Notes: a model not told the origin generated them from the sequence alone. A stretch of DNA of 64,000 nt from Alkalibacterium kapii (GCF_007988865.1 NZ_BJUY01000001.1:140913-204912); one strand, 5' to 3'. Counted from the first letter of the stretch, positions 36,096-47,421 are shown. Numbers and translations: made by a program.

Positions 36096-37949
36096 TTATT
36101 GCCGCTTGTGTACAGGTTTTGTCCTTCCATACCACCAGTTCCCCGCTACTTTCTGTATCCAGGGAATGACATAATAGTCTAAACCGAAGGCACGACCGGA
36201 ACCGTTCATCAAAGCAATAGCTGCGAAAATAAACCAGATATTCACCCAGTAGAACATTGCTGATAGGGTAAAGCTAATTACTAATCCAATCGTTGCAGCA
36301 CTGACTAGCCAGGTAAACAGTCCTGCTATCAGCGCCAGACCAATACCGATTTCAACAACAGTCATCACTTTCTGGAAAATAAGTGCGATTTCAGGAGTAG
36401 GGATCATGAACTCCATGATCGATTCAAACCATCCTGGCATTTCATTTAAGATGGCCATTGGTTCTTCACCATAAACAAAGCTCAGACCGAATATTGGATC
36501 AGCAGCAGACGCATCAGCAGCTGGAGATGCACCGGATGTCGCATCCTGGAGCCAGGAGAATGGTAAAGCCACGTAATCCCCGAACCAGCTTTCTGATCCC
36601 AGTATACCAAAAGCTTTCTTTAACCCCTCAACAAGCCACATACTACCAAAGAAGAGTCTTAACGGAACAGACCAGAGAACGTTACCGTATCTTGATAAGT
36701 GTCCGCGGAATATATTGCGTTTATCTTTGATATGGAAAAATTCGTGGAAAATGTATTGAACGGCGTAATAACCAGAACGAATCTCAAAGAAGTAAAGCAG
36801 ATTGACTAAGTGCTTGATCAGCATGGCAAAGAAACCGGAAAGGCTGATTTTGCCTAATAATTCGGCAACGCCATAAGTTGAGCCAATCGATACCATAAAC
36901 CCTTGATAATTACTTTCGTGTTTATGTTTTTCTGACCCTTCGATTGAAGCTATGATATTATTTGCTGCTGTATGTCCAGTTTGCTGTGCAGCTTGAACGA
37001 TTTGCGGCGTTGGAGCGCCACCTTCTTCAATGTAATAAACAAGGTCTCCAATAACGTAAACGTCGTCATATCCTTTAGCTTCCATATATTCATTGACCAC
37101 TAAACGATCTGCACGTGCTTTTTCCAGTCCAAAGTCTTCAGTATCTGAATTAGCTTTGACACCGGCAGTCCAGATCAAGGTATGTGTCGGGATGATTTCT
37201 CCAGATTTCAGTTCAATATGATCTTCTGCTACTTTAACTATAGGCGAACTCTTTAATATCTTGATGCCTCGTTTTTCCATATAACGTTCTGCTTTATCTG
37301 CATTTTTACGGGAAAGCATATTCAAAATGGTTGGGATAGCTTCAACAACGATCAGAGAGATTTCATCTGGATCGACCCTATGATCTTTGGCCAGTCGTTC
37401 TTTCCAGTCTGCCAGTTCACCGATCATTTCAATACCTGTAAAACCAGATCCGCACACAGCAAAAGTCAGCATAGCTTTGCGTTTTGCATCATCACGCACG
37501 TAAGCAGCTTCTGCTACAGTTTCTTCAATATGCTCACGAATCTTAATAGCGTCTTCCATTGACCAGAGAGTAAAGCCGTGTTCTTTAACACCTGGAGTCC
37601 CATAATCGTTCGGTTCTCCACCCATTCCAAGAATAAGGTAATCGAAAGTATATGAACCTGCATCAGTCTGAACGACTTTTTTATCGTGATCGACATTTGT
37701 AACATCGGCCGTTACTAATTTCACGTTCTTTTTACGACTGAACAAGCGCTGTAAATCGAATTGTATCGCATCAGGTTCTACTCGTCCCCCTGCAACCTCA
37801 TGAAGTTCCGTCATATACGTCTGGTAGGGATGACGATCAATCAATGTTATCGTAACATCTTTATTTTTCTTGAATTTTTTTGCTAGTCTCTTAGTAGCTG
37901 ATACACCGGCAAATCCAGCACCTACGACGACTATATTTTTCTGGGACAT
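36096..37949 (-). CDS. ndh2: Type II NADH dehydrogenase with C-terminal membrane domain (EET-type Ndh2)
   Basis: A 617-aa protein, about 200 residues longer than ordinary NDH-2. The FAD motif VVVGAGFAG is at residues 7-15, the NADH motif CGSGFTGIEM near 166, and VIGDLVY is the second FAD contact. From about residue 365 a DoxX-like membrane domain follows with four or more hydrophobic segments. This enlarged form is the one known from the Gram-positive extracellular electron transfer locus, passing electrons from NADH to demethylmenaquinone. AAGGAG precedes ATG. It is flanked by genes for quinone side-chain synthesis and prenylation. Confidence 0.9.
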   Translation of the reverse strand: MSQKNIVVVGAGFAGVSATKRLAKKFKKNKDVTITLIDRHPYQTYMTELHEVAGGRVEPDAIQFDLQRLFSRKKNVKLVTADVTNVDHDKKVVQTDAGSYTFDYLILGMGGEPNDYGTPGVKEHGFTLWSMEDAIKIREHIEETVAEAAYVRDDAKRKAMLTFAVCGSGFTGIEMIGELADWKERLAKDHRVDPDEISLIVVEAIPTILNMLSRKNADKAERYMEKRGIKILKSSPIVKVAEDHIELKSGEIIPTHTLIWTAGVKANSDTEDFGLEKARADRLVVNEYMEAKGYDDVYVIGDLVYYIEEGGAPTPQIVQAAQQTGHTAANNIIASIEGSEKHKHESNYQGFMVSIGSTYGVAELLGKISLSGFFAMLIKHLVNLLYFFEIRSGYYAVQYIFHEFFHIKDKRNIFRGHLSRYGNVLWSVPLRLFFGSMWLVEGLKKAFGILGSESWFGDYVALPFSWLQDATSGASPAADASAADPIFGLSFVYGEEPMAILNEMPGWFESIMEFMIPTPEIALIFQKVMTVVEIGIGLALIAGLFTWLVSAATIGLVISFTLSAMFYWVNIWFIFAAIALMNGSGRAFGLDYYVIPWIQKVAGNWWYGRTKPVHKRQ

Positions 37950-38367
37950 GTTCGCACTCCTTAATATTGTTTAATCCGTAGTTTAAACTCACTTTTTTTC
38001 ACTAAATCTTAAAACAATCAATCATAATATCAAACTCACAAATGATTTGATCAAAAAAACAACAGTGATAAATGTTTAAACCTTCACATACAACAGGGTT
38101 TATTATACATTAGACGAAAATAATTGTCTAGCTAATTCGAAGTAAAAGTAATTTTAAAAAAAGATTTATTAACATTTTGTGACAAGTGCGATTTAATAAC
38201 TAGGTGTTCTAAATTTGATCCTTTATCACTAAGATATTCACATTGAATTCTTTTCACATTTAGATATGTAGATAGCGCTGATTTTATGATATAATCCTCA
38301 TCAGTAAGTTTTTCATTCGTTTATTTTCAGTTACTTTATTGAACTTTATAAAAAAAGGACGTGCACA
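37950..38367. other. AT-rich divergent region between ndh2 and dmkA
   Basis: This 418-bp spacer drives both ndh2 (left) and dmkA (right). Several half-sites resembling Rex or FNR-like boxes occur (TTGTGACA near 38175, TTTTCACA near 38250), but none forms a full palindrome. No RNA gene or coding remnant was recognised. Confidence 0.5.
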
Positions 38368-39309
38368 ATGAATATTTCAGTTTTTTTAAAATTAGTGGAA
38401 ATCCAAACCAAGATAGCCAGTCTATTTCCTTTTCTACTCGGCGTTTTGTTTTCAGCTTATTATTTTTCTGAGTTTCATCTGGGGAATACACTCCTCTTTT
38501 TTGTTGCGATGTTATTGTTCGATATGACAACTACCGCAATCAATAACTTGATGGACTTCAAAAAAGCAAAGGATGATAATTACCGGAGAAATACCAATAT
38601 CATCGGACAGTCTGGTATTTCAGAAAAATCCGTCGTCTATCTCATTCTTTTTATGCTGACTTTGTCAACTGTTTTAGGGATCCTACTCGTCTTTCAAACA
38701 AGTATTTTACTGCTGGCTATCGGAGCCGTCAGTTTTGGCATCGGCATTTTTTATACGTATGGGCCGATTCCCATATCACGAACCCCTCTTGGAGAGATCC
38801 TTTCGGGTTTAACAATGGGCTTTGGTATTTTCTTTATTTCAGTCCTGATCAATGATGTAGATCATAACTTGATCGATATCACTTTCAGTGGTGCACAATT
38901 TTTATTGAGCGGTAATGTGCTGGATATCTTTGCTGTCTTCTTTGTATCCCTTCCGACCGTATTTCTTATAGCGAATATCATGCTTGCCAATAATACGTGT
39001 GATCTCAAAGAAGATATCGCCAATCACCGATTCACCCTCCCTTTTTATATTGGAAAAGAAAAGGCAGTCCAACTGTTCAACCTCTTGATGTATCTTTGTT
39101 ACATCGTGATTGTTCTATCTGTAATATTAGGCTATCTTCACCCTGTGATGTTAGGTGTACTCCTGACATTTCCGCTCGTTAAAAAGAATTTGGATACTTA
39201 TAATGAAAAGCAGGTAAAGCAGGAAACCTTCGTTGTGGCCATTAAAAACATCGTTCTATTCAGTAGTGCAGAAGTCCTTCTCTTAATTTTCAGCTTATTA
39301 TTAAAATGA
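38368..39309 (+). CDS. dmkA: UbiA-family prenyltransferase (DHNA polyprenyltransferase, DmkA/MenA-like)
   Basis: A 313-aa integral membrane enzyme with eight to nine hydrophobic segments. The two metal-diphosphate motifs are NNLMDFKKAKDD (59-70) and CDLKEDIANHR (about 211-221). It joins a polyprenyl diphosphate to dihydroxynaphthoate, giving demethylmenaquinone. No MenG methylase or other men genes are in the window. With the polyprenyl synthase and EET-type Ndh2 nearby it fits DmkA better than a general MenA, though the two cannot be separated by motif. Confidence 0.85.
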   Translation: MNISVFLKLVEIQTKIASLFPFLLGVLFSAYYFSEFHLGNTLLFFVAMLLFDMTTTAINNLMDFKKAKDDNYRRNTNIIGQSGISEKSVVYLILFMLTLSTVLGILLVFQTSILLLAIGAVSFGIGIFYTYGPIPISRTPLGEILSGLTMGFGIFFISVLINDVDHNLIDITFSGAQFLLSGNVLDIFAVFFVSLPTVFLIANIMLANNTCDLKEDIANHRFTLPFYIGKEKAVQLFNLLMYLCYIVIVLSVILGYLHPVMLGVLLTFPLVKKNLDTYNEKQVKQETFVVAIKNIVLFSSAEVLLLIFSLLLK

Positions 39310-39344
39310 CTCCTCTTGCACAATCACATGAAATAAAAAACAAG

Positions 39345-39385
39345 CCCTACCAGATCACCGATTAAAGTGATCTGGTAGGGTTTTT
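39345..39385. terminator. Bidirectional terminator between dmkA and groEL
   Basis: A perfect 14-bp stem, CCCTACCAGATCAC (39345-39358) with GTGATCTGGTAGGG (39367-39380), followed by TTTTT. Confidence 0.93.
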
Positions 39386-39413
39386 ACTTGTTATTTTTAA
39401 ACTTTTAAAACTG

Positions 39414-41042
<1,629 letters not shown>

Positions 41043-41096
41043 TTAATTCTCTCCTTCATAAATTATATTGAAAATTAAATACTTGATCCTGATTTT

Positions 41097-41381
41097 TTAG
41101 TCGATGATTGCGATGATGTCAGTATCTTTGACTACTAAATATTCCGTCCCCTGATACTTGATTTCAGAACCAGCGTATTTTTCAAACATCACTTTGTCAT
41201 TGACTGACACTAATGGTTTGGCGTAGTCACCATTTTCAAGCAGCTTGCCTTCACCAACAGCTACGACTACTGCTGTCTGTGGTTTCTCTTTCGCAGAATC
41301 CGGCAGGACTAGCCCACTCGCAGTTTTTTCCTCTTCTTTTTTCACTTCAAGAAGTACACGGTTTCCTAAAGGTTTCAACAT
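41097..41381 (-). CDS. groES: Co-chaperonin GroES (10 kDa)
   Basis: A 94-aa co-chaperonin that caps the GroEL ring. N-terminal LKPLGNRVLLEV, the mobile loop with TASGLVLPDSAKEKPQ (about 21-36), and the C-terminal EYLVVKDTDIIAII are typical. GGAGGG precedes ATG. It is the first gene of the operon. Confidence 0.98.
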   Translation of the reverse strand: MLKPLGNRVLLEVKKEEEKTASGLVLPDSAKEKPQTAVVVAVGEGKLLENGDYAKPLVSVNDKVMFEKYAGSEIKYQGTEYLVVKDTDIIAIID

Positions 41382-41444
41382 AGTGTAATCCCTCCATAAG
41401 TATTTGTTTTTATTTTTTCACGATTTAATAGTGAAAACTCGGTT

Positions 41445-41471
41445 TTAGCACTCTAACAGTTAGAGTGCTAA
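41445..41471 (-). promoter_or_regulatory. CIRCE operator (HrcA binding site)
   Basis: TTAGCACTC, nine bases, GAGTGCTAA: a perfect CIRCE inverted repeat in the groES leader, just downstream of the promoter. HrcA should repress groESL here until heat stress. No hrcA gene lies in the window. Confidence 0.97.
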
Positions 41472-41482
41472 CTCCACTTCTA

Positions 41483-41511
41483 AGTATATTCAAAACAATG
41501 GAATCTTGCAA
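41483..41511 (-). promoter_or_regulatory. Sigma-A promoter of groESL
   Basis: Minus strand TTGCAA (41511-41506) and TATACT (41488-41483) with 17 bp between. Transcription would begin inside or just before CIRCE. Confidence 0.8.
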
Positions 41512-41611
41512 GTATTAACTCAAAAAAATCAGGATTTGAGTTATATGGAAAACAAAGTCTTTTTGTGTTAAATTACTTATATTGTATAACTCTCACAAAA
41601 GGATGACTTTA

Positions 41612-42274
41612 ATGAATAACTCGATTCAAAATAAAAAAGCAGCCACCCGCATCATTCTGCTTTTCATACTGGTTCAACTTTTATCTGGCATCGTCCCTGC
41701 TTTTCTACCTCAGTCACTCGGACTAAAAGCTGTACTGGTGCCTACCCTCATATTTTTTGCATTAGGCGCGATCGGTGCTGTTCTGATTGAAAAAAGATTC
41801 AATATGTCCTTTGCTTTTGAAGAATCATTCAGCTCTCAGAAAAAAGATGTACTGATCTGGGGGATCTTAGGCGTGTTTGTTGCTCTCTTTGCACAAACTA
41901 TTGCCAACTTTATCGAAGTCCAGTGTTTAGGCTCCGGTACAGAGTCAGTCAATACGCAAATTCTTGTCGATTTCGTCAAAAAATACCCAGTTTTTATACT
42001 GGCCATCGGAATAGCTGGTCCTATCTTAGAAGAATTTGTTTTCAGAAAGGCAATATTCGGCATGCTTATTGGAAAGACAGGAGGAATCGGTGCTGCTGTT
42101 ATCAGCTCTCTGATTTTTGCTTTCATACACTTTGACGGTTTTCTTTTAGTTTACTCGTCTATGGGCTTTGTCTTTTCATGGCTTTATTTCAAGACTAAAA
42201 GTATCTGGACACCAATTATCGCTCATTGTCTCATGAACATCATGGCTGTTCTAGGAAACGTCTATCTCTCTTGA
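41612..42274 (+). CDS. CPBP family intramembrane metalloprotease (YdiL-like)
   Basis: A 220-aa membrane protein with about six to seven hydrophobic segments. Motif 1 is EEFVFRK (E140, E141, R145), motif 2 is FIHFDG (about 174-179), and motif 3 is HCLMN (about 207-211), the CAAX-protease/Abi signature. ATG at 41612 follows AAAAGGA; the upstream TTG at 41582 is not supported. Its place beside groESL and ydiK matches Bacillus ydiL. Its substrate is unknown. Confidence 0.88.
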   Translation: MNNSIQNKKAATRIILLFILVQLLSGIVPAFLPQSLGLKAVLVPTLIFFALGAIGAVLIEKRFNMSFAFEESFSSQKKDVLIWGILGVFVALFAQTIANFIEVQCLGSGTESVNTQILVDFVKKYPVFILAIGIAGPILEEFVFRKAIFGMLIGKTGGIGAAVISSLIFAFIHFDGFLLVYSSMGFVFSWLYFKTKSIWTPIIAHCLMNIMAVLGNVYLS

Positions 42275-42307
42275 GAGATCAAGACTCTCTATTCAGAAAG
42301 GATTATT

Positions 42308-42505
42308 ATGACCGAAAAACAATTAAAACTGCAAATAGTGTTTAAATATGTATTATTTGCCCTGTTCCTCTTTTTTACTATCGATTCCGTTTCTTCAAGT
42401 GGATGGGGGTTCTTCTCTGTCTTGTTTGCACTTTTCGCAACAAAGGATTTTGTGAACGGGACTCGCTTGGCACAAGCTTATTTTCGCATCAAAAAAAAGA
42501 AGTAA
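42308..42505 (+). CDS. Small membrane protein YdiK-like (DUF4305)
   Basis: A 65-aa protein with two hydrophobic segments (about residues 10-26 and 33-47) and a lysine-rich C-terminus. AGAAAGGA lies before ATG. It follows the CPBP protease gene by 33 bp, the same pair as ydiL-ydiK near groESL in Bacillus. Function is unknown. Confidence 0.8.
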   Translation: MTEKQLKLQIVFKYVLFALFLFFTIDSVSSSGWGFFSVLFALFATKDFVNGTRLAQAYFRIKKKK

Positions 42506-42510
42506 AAACA

Positions 42511-42550
42511 AAAACGATCGCACTCTATCACTGAGTGCGATCATTTTTGT
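42511..42550. terminator. Bidirectional terminator between ydiK and rex
   Basis: GATCGCACTC (42516-42525) pairs with GAGTGCGATC (42533-42542) around a 7-base loop, with A-run and T-run flanks. Confidence 0.9.
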
Positions 42551-42552
42551 TT

Positions 42553-43230
42553 TCAAAGCATAAAGTCGTCTAGATCCTCATCGTCATCACTGTTTTCCAT
42601 ATCCTGATAATAATTAATGAAGTATATCAAAGTCTGCAATTCATTCGTCAAATCAACGTTATGGACTCTGATATGTTCTGGTACTGTTACGCGGATCGGT
42701 GTAAAGTTCATGATTCCCTTGATTCCACCTTCGACCAGTTTATTAGCCATATCCTGCGCAATATCGGATGGGACAGTCAAAATAGCTACATCGATTTGCT
42801 GTAAATCGAGCTGTTCTACCATTTCATTTATAGAATAAATAGGAACCCCCTGCTGGATAGTTCCGATCAATTCTTCTTTGACATCAAACCCCGCACTGAT
42901 TCTTATATTATTATTGCGGCGGAAATTATAATTAAGCAAAGCCTGACCCAGATTACCCACCCCAATAAGTGCAACATTCGTTAATCTATCCTGATTCAAA
43001 GTTTTACTGAAGAAATTCATCAGAGCTTCTACATCATAGCCATAACCTCGTTTACCAAGCGCCCCGAAATACGAAAAATCGCGTCTGATCGTGGCACTGT
43101 CGACTTTTACGGCTTCGCTTAATTTAGCAGAAGAGATACGCTCTTTACCTGCTTCATATAAAAATCTTAAGTAACGATAATAAAGCGGCAACCTTCTAGC
43201 CGTCGCTTTAGGTATTTTTTTTTCAACCAT
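42553..43230 (-). CDS. rex: Redox-sensing transcriptional repressor Rex
   Basis: A 225-aa repressor that senses the NADH/NAD+ ratio. The N-terminal winged helix has [14 protein letters not shown]; the Rossmann domain begins [15 protein letters not shown] (about 84-98). The C-terminus is acidic (SDDDEDLDD). Of several in-frame ATGs, 43230 is chosen because GAGGAG lies seven bases upstream. Rex normally represses fermentation and anaerobic respiration genes; candidate targets in the window include ndh2, but no full Rex box was found there. Confidence 0.95.
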   Translation of the reverse strand: MVEKKIPKATARRLPLYYRYLRFLYEAGKERISSAKLSEAVKVDSATIRRDFSYFGALGKRGYGYDVEALMNFFSKTLNQDRLTNVALIGVGNLGQALLNYNFRRNNNIRISAGFDVKEELIGTIQQGVPIYSINEMVEQLDLQQIDVAILTVPSDIAQDMANKLVEGGIKGIMNFTPIRVTVPEHIRVHNVDLTNELQTLIYFINYYQDMENSDDDEDLDDFML

Positions 43231-43584
43231 TTCCATTCTCCTCATCTTAATCAAAAACCAAATTCAGCATAAGTAATACAAATCATCGTATATAATTTCT
43301 GTATATTCACAAACTTTATAATGATTGTCCTTCACTATTATAGCATTAATTTTATTAAAAAAAAGGTAAACAACCTTAATTTCAAGATATTTTCTTTATG
43401 TCAATGAATATGAATGATTTATATGAATTGAAATCTCTGATCTTTGTGAATCCATTCTTATAAATTTCTATTCATTAATATATTTTATATAATAAAGCTC
43501 CTTTCTAAGATTGTTATCTATTGTATATATGCTAAACTGTTAGTTGATGACTGAAAGATGATTTTATGAAAAAGAGGTACTCAG
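43231..43584. other. AT-rich divergent region between rex and ydiF
   Basis: About 350 bp, more A/T-rich than its surroundings, holding promoters for rex (left) and ydiF (right). A Rex-like half-site (TATTCACAAAC near 43305) is visible, without a clear second half. No RNA gene or coding remnant was seen. Confidence 0.5.
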
Positions 43585-45537
43585 ATGATTCTATTACAAA
43601 CAGAAAAAATATCGCGTTATTTTGGCGCTGAAAAACTATTCGACAATGTTTCCGTCGAAATCAAAGATGATGCGCGAATCGGGTTGGTTGGCAGGAATGG
43701 TGCAGGAAAAACAACGCTACTGGAAATTTTATCCGGCAGAGAAGAACCGGATTCCGGTAATATCTTCAAGAAAAAAGAGCTGACGATCGGCTATTTAGAT
43801 CAGCATACCGGTCTGGATTCTTCTTTGACCATCTGGAATGAAATGATGAAAATCGCTGAACCCCTCTTGGATATGGAAAAAGAGATGCGAGAAATCGAGG
43901 TTCAATTAAGTGATCCTTCATTGGAAAAATCCGGAACAGATTATGAAGAATTACTTAAGCGTTACGACTCTCTTCAGCTTGCTTTTCATGAAAAAAATGG
44001 ATATGGGATCGAAAGTGAAATTCGTTCGGTGCTTTACGGCTTCCGGTTTTATGAAGAAGACTACGATACGCCTGTTAAAAATTTGTCGGGTGGTCAAAAA
44101 ACACGGCTTGCCCTTGCCCAGTTGCTTTTAGAAAAAAGGGACCTACTGATACTGGATGAGCCGACAAACCATCTTGATATCGATACATTGTTTTGGCTGG
44201 AAACGTACCTGCAAAATTATTCAAAGGCACTCTTGATCGTTTCCCATGATCGCTACTTTTTAGATAAAGTGGTCAAGGAAATTTATGAAGTCAATAGAGG
44301 GACTGTGGACTATTATCCTGGAAACTATACCAACTATTTAAAACTAAAGGCCGAAAAAATCAAACGTGAATGGAAAGTTTTCGAGAAACAGCAGAAAAAA
44401 ATTACCAAACTCGAGGACTTTGTAGATAAAAACATTGTGCGCGCCTCAACCACTAAACGTGCCCAGGCAAGGCGTAAACAATTAAAAAAAATGGACACCA
44501 TTGGTAAACCACAGGACGATGAGAAAAGTGCTCACTTTCAATTCCAGAAGGATAGAACTTCCGGTCAGGTTGTTTTACAGACTGAAGACTTGACTGTTGG
44601 ATATGATGACGCTGCCCTTTCAAGCGGGATAAATCTCGATGTACGGAAAGAAGAAGCGATAGCCGTTGTCGGACCCAATGGTGTAGGGAAAACGACTTTA
44701 CTGAAAACCATCAATCAAATGATCCCTCCTCTAAGTGGTTCCATAAGTTATGGTGCCAAAGTGGATTTGGGTTACTACGACCAGGAACAGAATTTACTGA
44801 ATAAAAGCAAAACTGTTCTGGACGAAGTTTGGGATGACCATCCAACCCTACCGGAACAAACCATCCGAACGTTATTAGGGTCGTTCTTATTCAGCGGAGA
44901 TAACGTTGAAAAAACCGTTGCTTCTTTAAGTGGTGGAGAAAAAGCACGTGTAGCATTGGCAAAATTATCCTTGGAACAAAACAACTTCTTGTTATTAGAT
45001 GAACCTACAAATCACTTGGATATAGACTCAAAAGAAGTGCTGGAGAATGCACTTATTGACTATGGCGGGACGCTTTTATTTGTGTCTCATGACCGCTATT
45101 TTATCAATAGGATCGCAACTAAAGTTATTGAATTAAATGAGCACGGAGCGGATGTCTATCTTGGAGATTACGATTACTATCTTCAAAAAAAGGAAGAACT
45201 TGAAGCTCTAAAACAATTGAAGTATGTTCCAAAAGATAGTGATGAAGATGAGAAAGAACCTTCTCAATCTCAGACCAAACAATCGTTTGAAGAACAAAAA
45301 GAGGCACAAAAAAATCAGAGGAGATTAGAACGGGCTATTCAGACGATCGAAGACGAGTTAGAAGATGTAGAATCAGACCTGGAAGTGACCCAAGAAAAAT
45401 TAAGCGATCCGGATATCGCTAACGATTTTGAGAAGTTGGAACAACTAGCTAAGGAGAATGAAGCACTTCTTCATAAACAAGAACAGTTGCTGGAAAAGTG
45501 GGAAGAAAAGCAGATCGAACTTGATGACTTACTTTAA
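43585..45537 (+). CDS. ABC-F family ATPase (YdiF-like)
   Basis: A 650-aa soluble protein with two ABC domains and no membrane part. Walker A GRNGAGKTT is near residue 36 and GPNGVGKTT near 364; both LSGGQK/LSGGEK signatures and both Walker B motifs (LILDEPTNHLD, LLLDEPTNHLD) are present. A basic linker of about 80 residues (P-site tRNA interaction motif) separates them. The C-terminal ~90 residues form a charged coiled coil. ABC-F proteins act on the ribosome. The neighbours suggest the YdiF housekeeping group rather than an antibiotic-resistance one. Confidence 0.92.
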   Translation: MILLQTEKISRYFGAEKLFDNVSVEIKDDARIGLVGRNGAGKTTLLEILSGREEPDSGNIFKKKELTIGYLDQHTGLDSSLTIWNEMMKIAEPLLDMEKEMREIEVQLSDPSLEKSGTDYEELLKRYDSLQLAFHEKNGYGIESEIRSVLYGFRFYEEDYDTPVKNLSGGQKTRLALAQLLLEKRDLLILDEPTNHLDIDTLFWLETYLQNYSKALLIVSHDRYFLDKVVKEIYEVNRGTVDYYPGNYTNYLKLKAEKIKREWKVFEKQQKKITKLEDFVDKNIVRASTTKRAQARRKQLKKMDTIGKPQDDEKSAHFQFQKDRTSGQVVLQTEDLTVGYDDAALSSGINLDVRKEEAIAVVGPNGVGKTTLLKTINQMIPPLSGSISYGAKVDLGYYDQEQNLLNKSKTVLDEVWDDHPTLPEQTIRTLLGSFLFSGDNVEKTVASLSGGEKARVALAKLSLEQNNFLLLDEPTNHLDIDSKEVLENALIDYGGTLLFVSHDRYFINRIATKVIELNEHGADVYLGDYDYYLQKKEELEALKQLKYVPKDSDEDEKEPSQSQTKQSFEEQKEAQKNQRRLERAIQTIEDELEDVESDLEVTQEKLSDPDIANDFEKLEQLAKENEALLHKQEQLLEKWEEKQIELDDLL

Positions 45538-45579
45538 AGTGTTTCTTTGAAAGCATTGGGAGCGCATTACTTATTTGCA

Positions 45580-45850
45580 CCTTTACAGCTTACTTTGATA
45601 GACACGAAGGTGTATTCCAATTTGTTGCGTGCCCTTTTCTTCTGATTTATGAGCGAAAAGGGTACGTACTTTTTGAATGTGTCCCCTTTTACTCTGATTT
45701 ATGAGCGCCAAGGGCACGTATTCATACTTTGCATGACCTTTCCCACGTCTTTTTGAACACAAAGGGCATGCATTCATACTTTGCGTTACCTTTCTCTCTT
45801 CTTATTGAACACAAAGGGCACGTATTCTCCCTTTTTCACTCCCTTATAAC
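45580..45850. repeat. 52-bp tandem repeat array (array B)
   Basis: CCTTT marks lie at 45580, 45633, 45685, 45737 and 45789; AAAGG-type marks at 45606, 45657, 45709, 45761 and 45813. From the second unit on, all steps are exactly 52 bp, with CCTTT to AAAGG 24 bp and AAAGG to CCTTT 28 bp. Units share AAGGGCACGTATTCATACTTT but differ elsewhere. The sequence differs from array A; only the period and inverted half-site layout are shared. It occupies the convergent ydiF/tsaD junction. Confidence 0.9.
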
Positions 45851-45865
45851 CATAATCAACTACAA

Positions 45866-45905
45866 AAAAGTTGTAACGCATAGGATAGGAGCGTTACAAC
45901 TTTTT
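45866..45905. terminator. Bidirectional terminator before tsaD
   Basis: AAAAGTTGTAACGC pairs with GCGTTACAACTTTT around ATAGGATAGGA, with A/T runs on both sides. It separates array B from tsaD. Confidence 0.92.
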
Positions 45906-45928
45906 CTATTTTATTCAGATGTCCTTTA

Positions 45929-46939
45929 TTATACGGTTAATCCAGGTCTTCCGTTCAAGGAATAGTCGGCATAGTCGTTATTTCTTAATTGAACAAAAGC
46001 AGCTGCACCGATCATAGCGGCATTATCTCCACATAATCTTAGCGGTGGAATAAGGAGCTCTACCTCATCTAGTTCTTCAAAAACAGCTTTCTCAAGTGCC
46101 GTACGTAATCCCTGATTCGCAGCAACGCCGCCTGCTAATACAAGTTGCTTTACATTTTTTAGTTTAGCTGCTCGGATCGTTTTGCTGACGAGTACTTCAA
46201 CGACAGCTGCCTGAAAACTGGCTGCTAAGTCATTATGATTTAATTCCTCATCCTTTTGCTTAGCATTATGGACAGTATTGATAAAGGAACTCTTAAGTCC
46301 ACTGAAACTAAAGTCAAAATTATCATCTGTCATCATTGCGCGAGGAAAGTTGTATGTATCTTTTCCTTCATGCGCCATCTGGTCTATATGCTTACCCCCA
46401 GGATATGGCACTCCAAGCACGCGTCCAATTTTATCATAAGCTTCACCAACTGCATCATCTCTCGTTTCACCAATGATTTTATAAGAATCTTCTGACTCCA
46501 TATAAATAAGTTCAGTATGCCCTCCACTAACGACAAGGGACAGCAGAGGAAAAGTTAAAGTATCAACTAACTGATTGGCAAAAATATGGCCCTTGATATG
46601 ATTCACTGCGATAAGTGGTAAGTCATGTGCGAATGCAATAGCTTTTGCCGCATTTACCCCTATTAAAAGCGCCCCAACTAAACCCGGTCCTTCAGTAACA
46701 GCAACGGCATCTAAGTCAGAGTATGTGACATCAGCTTCTAATAGCGCTTCTTCAATAATGAGGGTGATTTGTTCAACATGGTGGCGGCTGGCGATTTCCG
46801 GTACGACACCGCCGAAACGCTGGTGACTTTTGATTTGTGAAGCCACAATATTTGATAAAATCGTCTGTCCATTTTCAATGACAGCCGCACTTGTTTCATC
46901 ACAACTTGTTTCTATCGCTAATATAAGTTTCTTGTCCAT
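45929..46939 (-). CDS. tsaD: tRNA N6-adenosine threonylcarbamoyltransferase TsaD
   Basis: A 336-aa ASKHA-fold enzyme transferring threonylcarbamoyl to A37 of ANN-decoding tRNAs. Metal ligands are in [10 protein letters not shown] (H114, H118). [10 protein letters not shown] (10-19), [11 protein letters not shown] and [10 protein letters not shown] are typical. It is the last of four co-directional genes with tsaB and two rimI-like genes. AAGGAAAAGG precedes ATG. Confidence 0.96.
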   Translation of the reverse strand: MDKKLILAIETSCDETSAAVIENGQTILSNIVASQIKSHQRFGGVVPEIASRHHVEQITLIIEEALLEADVTYSDLDAVAVTEGPGLVGALLIGVNAAKAIAFAHDLPLIAVNHIKGHIFANQLVDTLTFPLLSLVVSGGHTELIYMESEDSYKIIGETRDDAVGEAYDKIGRVLGVPYPGGKHIDQMAHEGKDTYNFPRAMMTDDNFDFSFSGLKSSFINTVHNAKQKDEELNHNDLAASFQAAVVEVLVSKTIRAAKLKNVKQLVLAGGVAANQGLRTALEKAVFEELDEVELLIPPLRLCGDNAAMIGAAAFVQLRNNDYADYSLNGRPGLTV

Positions 46940-46952
46940 CCTTTTCCTTCTT

Positions 46953-47414
46953 TCATATTCTATATCTCATGATCACTGCATCTTCAACTGGTTGCGAATA
47001 ATAGTTTTTTCTCATAGTGAACCCTTTGAACAGATTCTCTCTGTAAAACGTTTGAGCCGCCAGATTAGACTTTCTCACTTCCAAGAAAATCACTTTTACT
47101 CCTTGTTTTTTACATATTTCTTTGAAGTGTTCAAGTAAGTAACGACCAATGCGCTGGTTTTGAGAGTCTTTAGACACAGCAACGGTATAAATATCAGCTT
47201 CATCAAACAGGATTCTGCCCCCGATGTATCCGATCACACGATTATTTACTTCTGCTACAAAGAAAACGAGATCCTCTCTTGCTAGTGTTTCTTTGTACTG
47301 TTTTTCTGTCCAGGGAGAACCATAGTTAAATACCTGATCAGCAATTTCATAAAATGCATTTTCTTTCCTCTCGTGGTAATTATAACGTCTGATTTTCACT
47401 CTTTCGTTTGACAT
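46953..47414 (-). CDS. rimI: Ribosomal-protein-alanine N-acetyltransferase RimI-like
   Basis: A 153-aa GNAT enzyme. The acetyl-CoA loop [12 protein letters not shown] (about 85-96) and the RimI hallmark [14 protein letters not shown] (about 115-128) are present. It probably acetylates the N-terminus of ribosomal protein S18 or TsaD-complex partners. It lies 8 bp after a second RimI-like gene; which of the two is the true RimI cannot be decided from motifs. Confidence 0.88.
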   Translation of the reverse strand: MSNERVKIRRYNYHERKENAFYEIADQVFNYGSPWTEKQYKETLAREDLVFFVAEVNNRVIGYIGGRILFDEADIYTVAVSKDSQNQRIGRYLLEHFKEICKKQGVKVIFLEVRKSNLAAQTFYRENLFKGFTMRKNYYSQPVEDAVIMRYRI

Positions 47415-47421
47415 GGAACAC

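Noticed and set aside
37950..38367. Rex operator between ndh2 and dmkA
   Set aside because: Only isolated TTGTGA and TCACA half-sites; no full TTGTGA-N8-TCACAA palindrome.
43585..45537. Antibiotic-resistance ABC-F protein
   Set aside because: The conserved ydiF position between rex and tsaD and lack of an attenuation leader fit the housekeeping group.
45583..45777. Small open frame in the array B region
   Set aside because: It arises from the repeat units in a frame, has no ribosome binding site, and the region is convergent non-coding.
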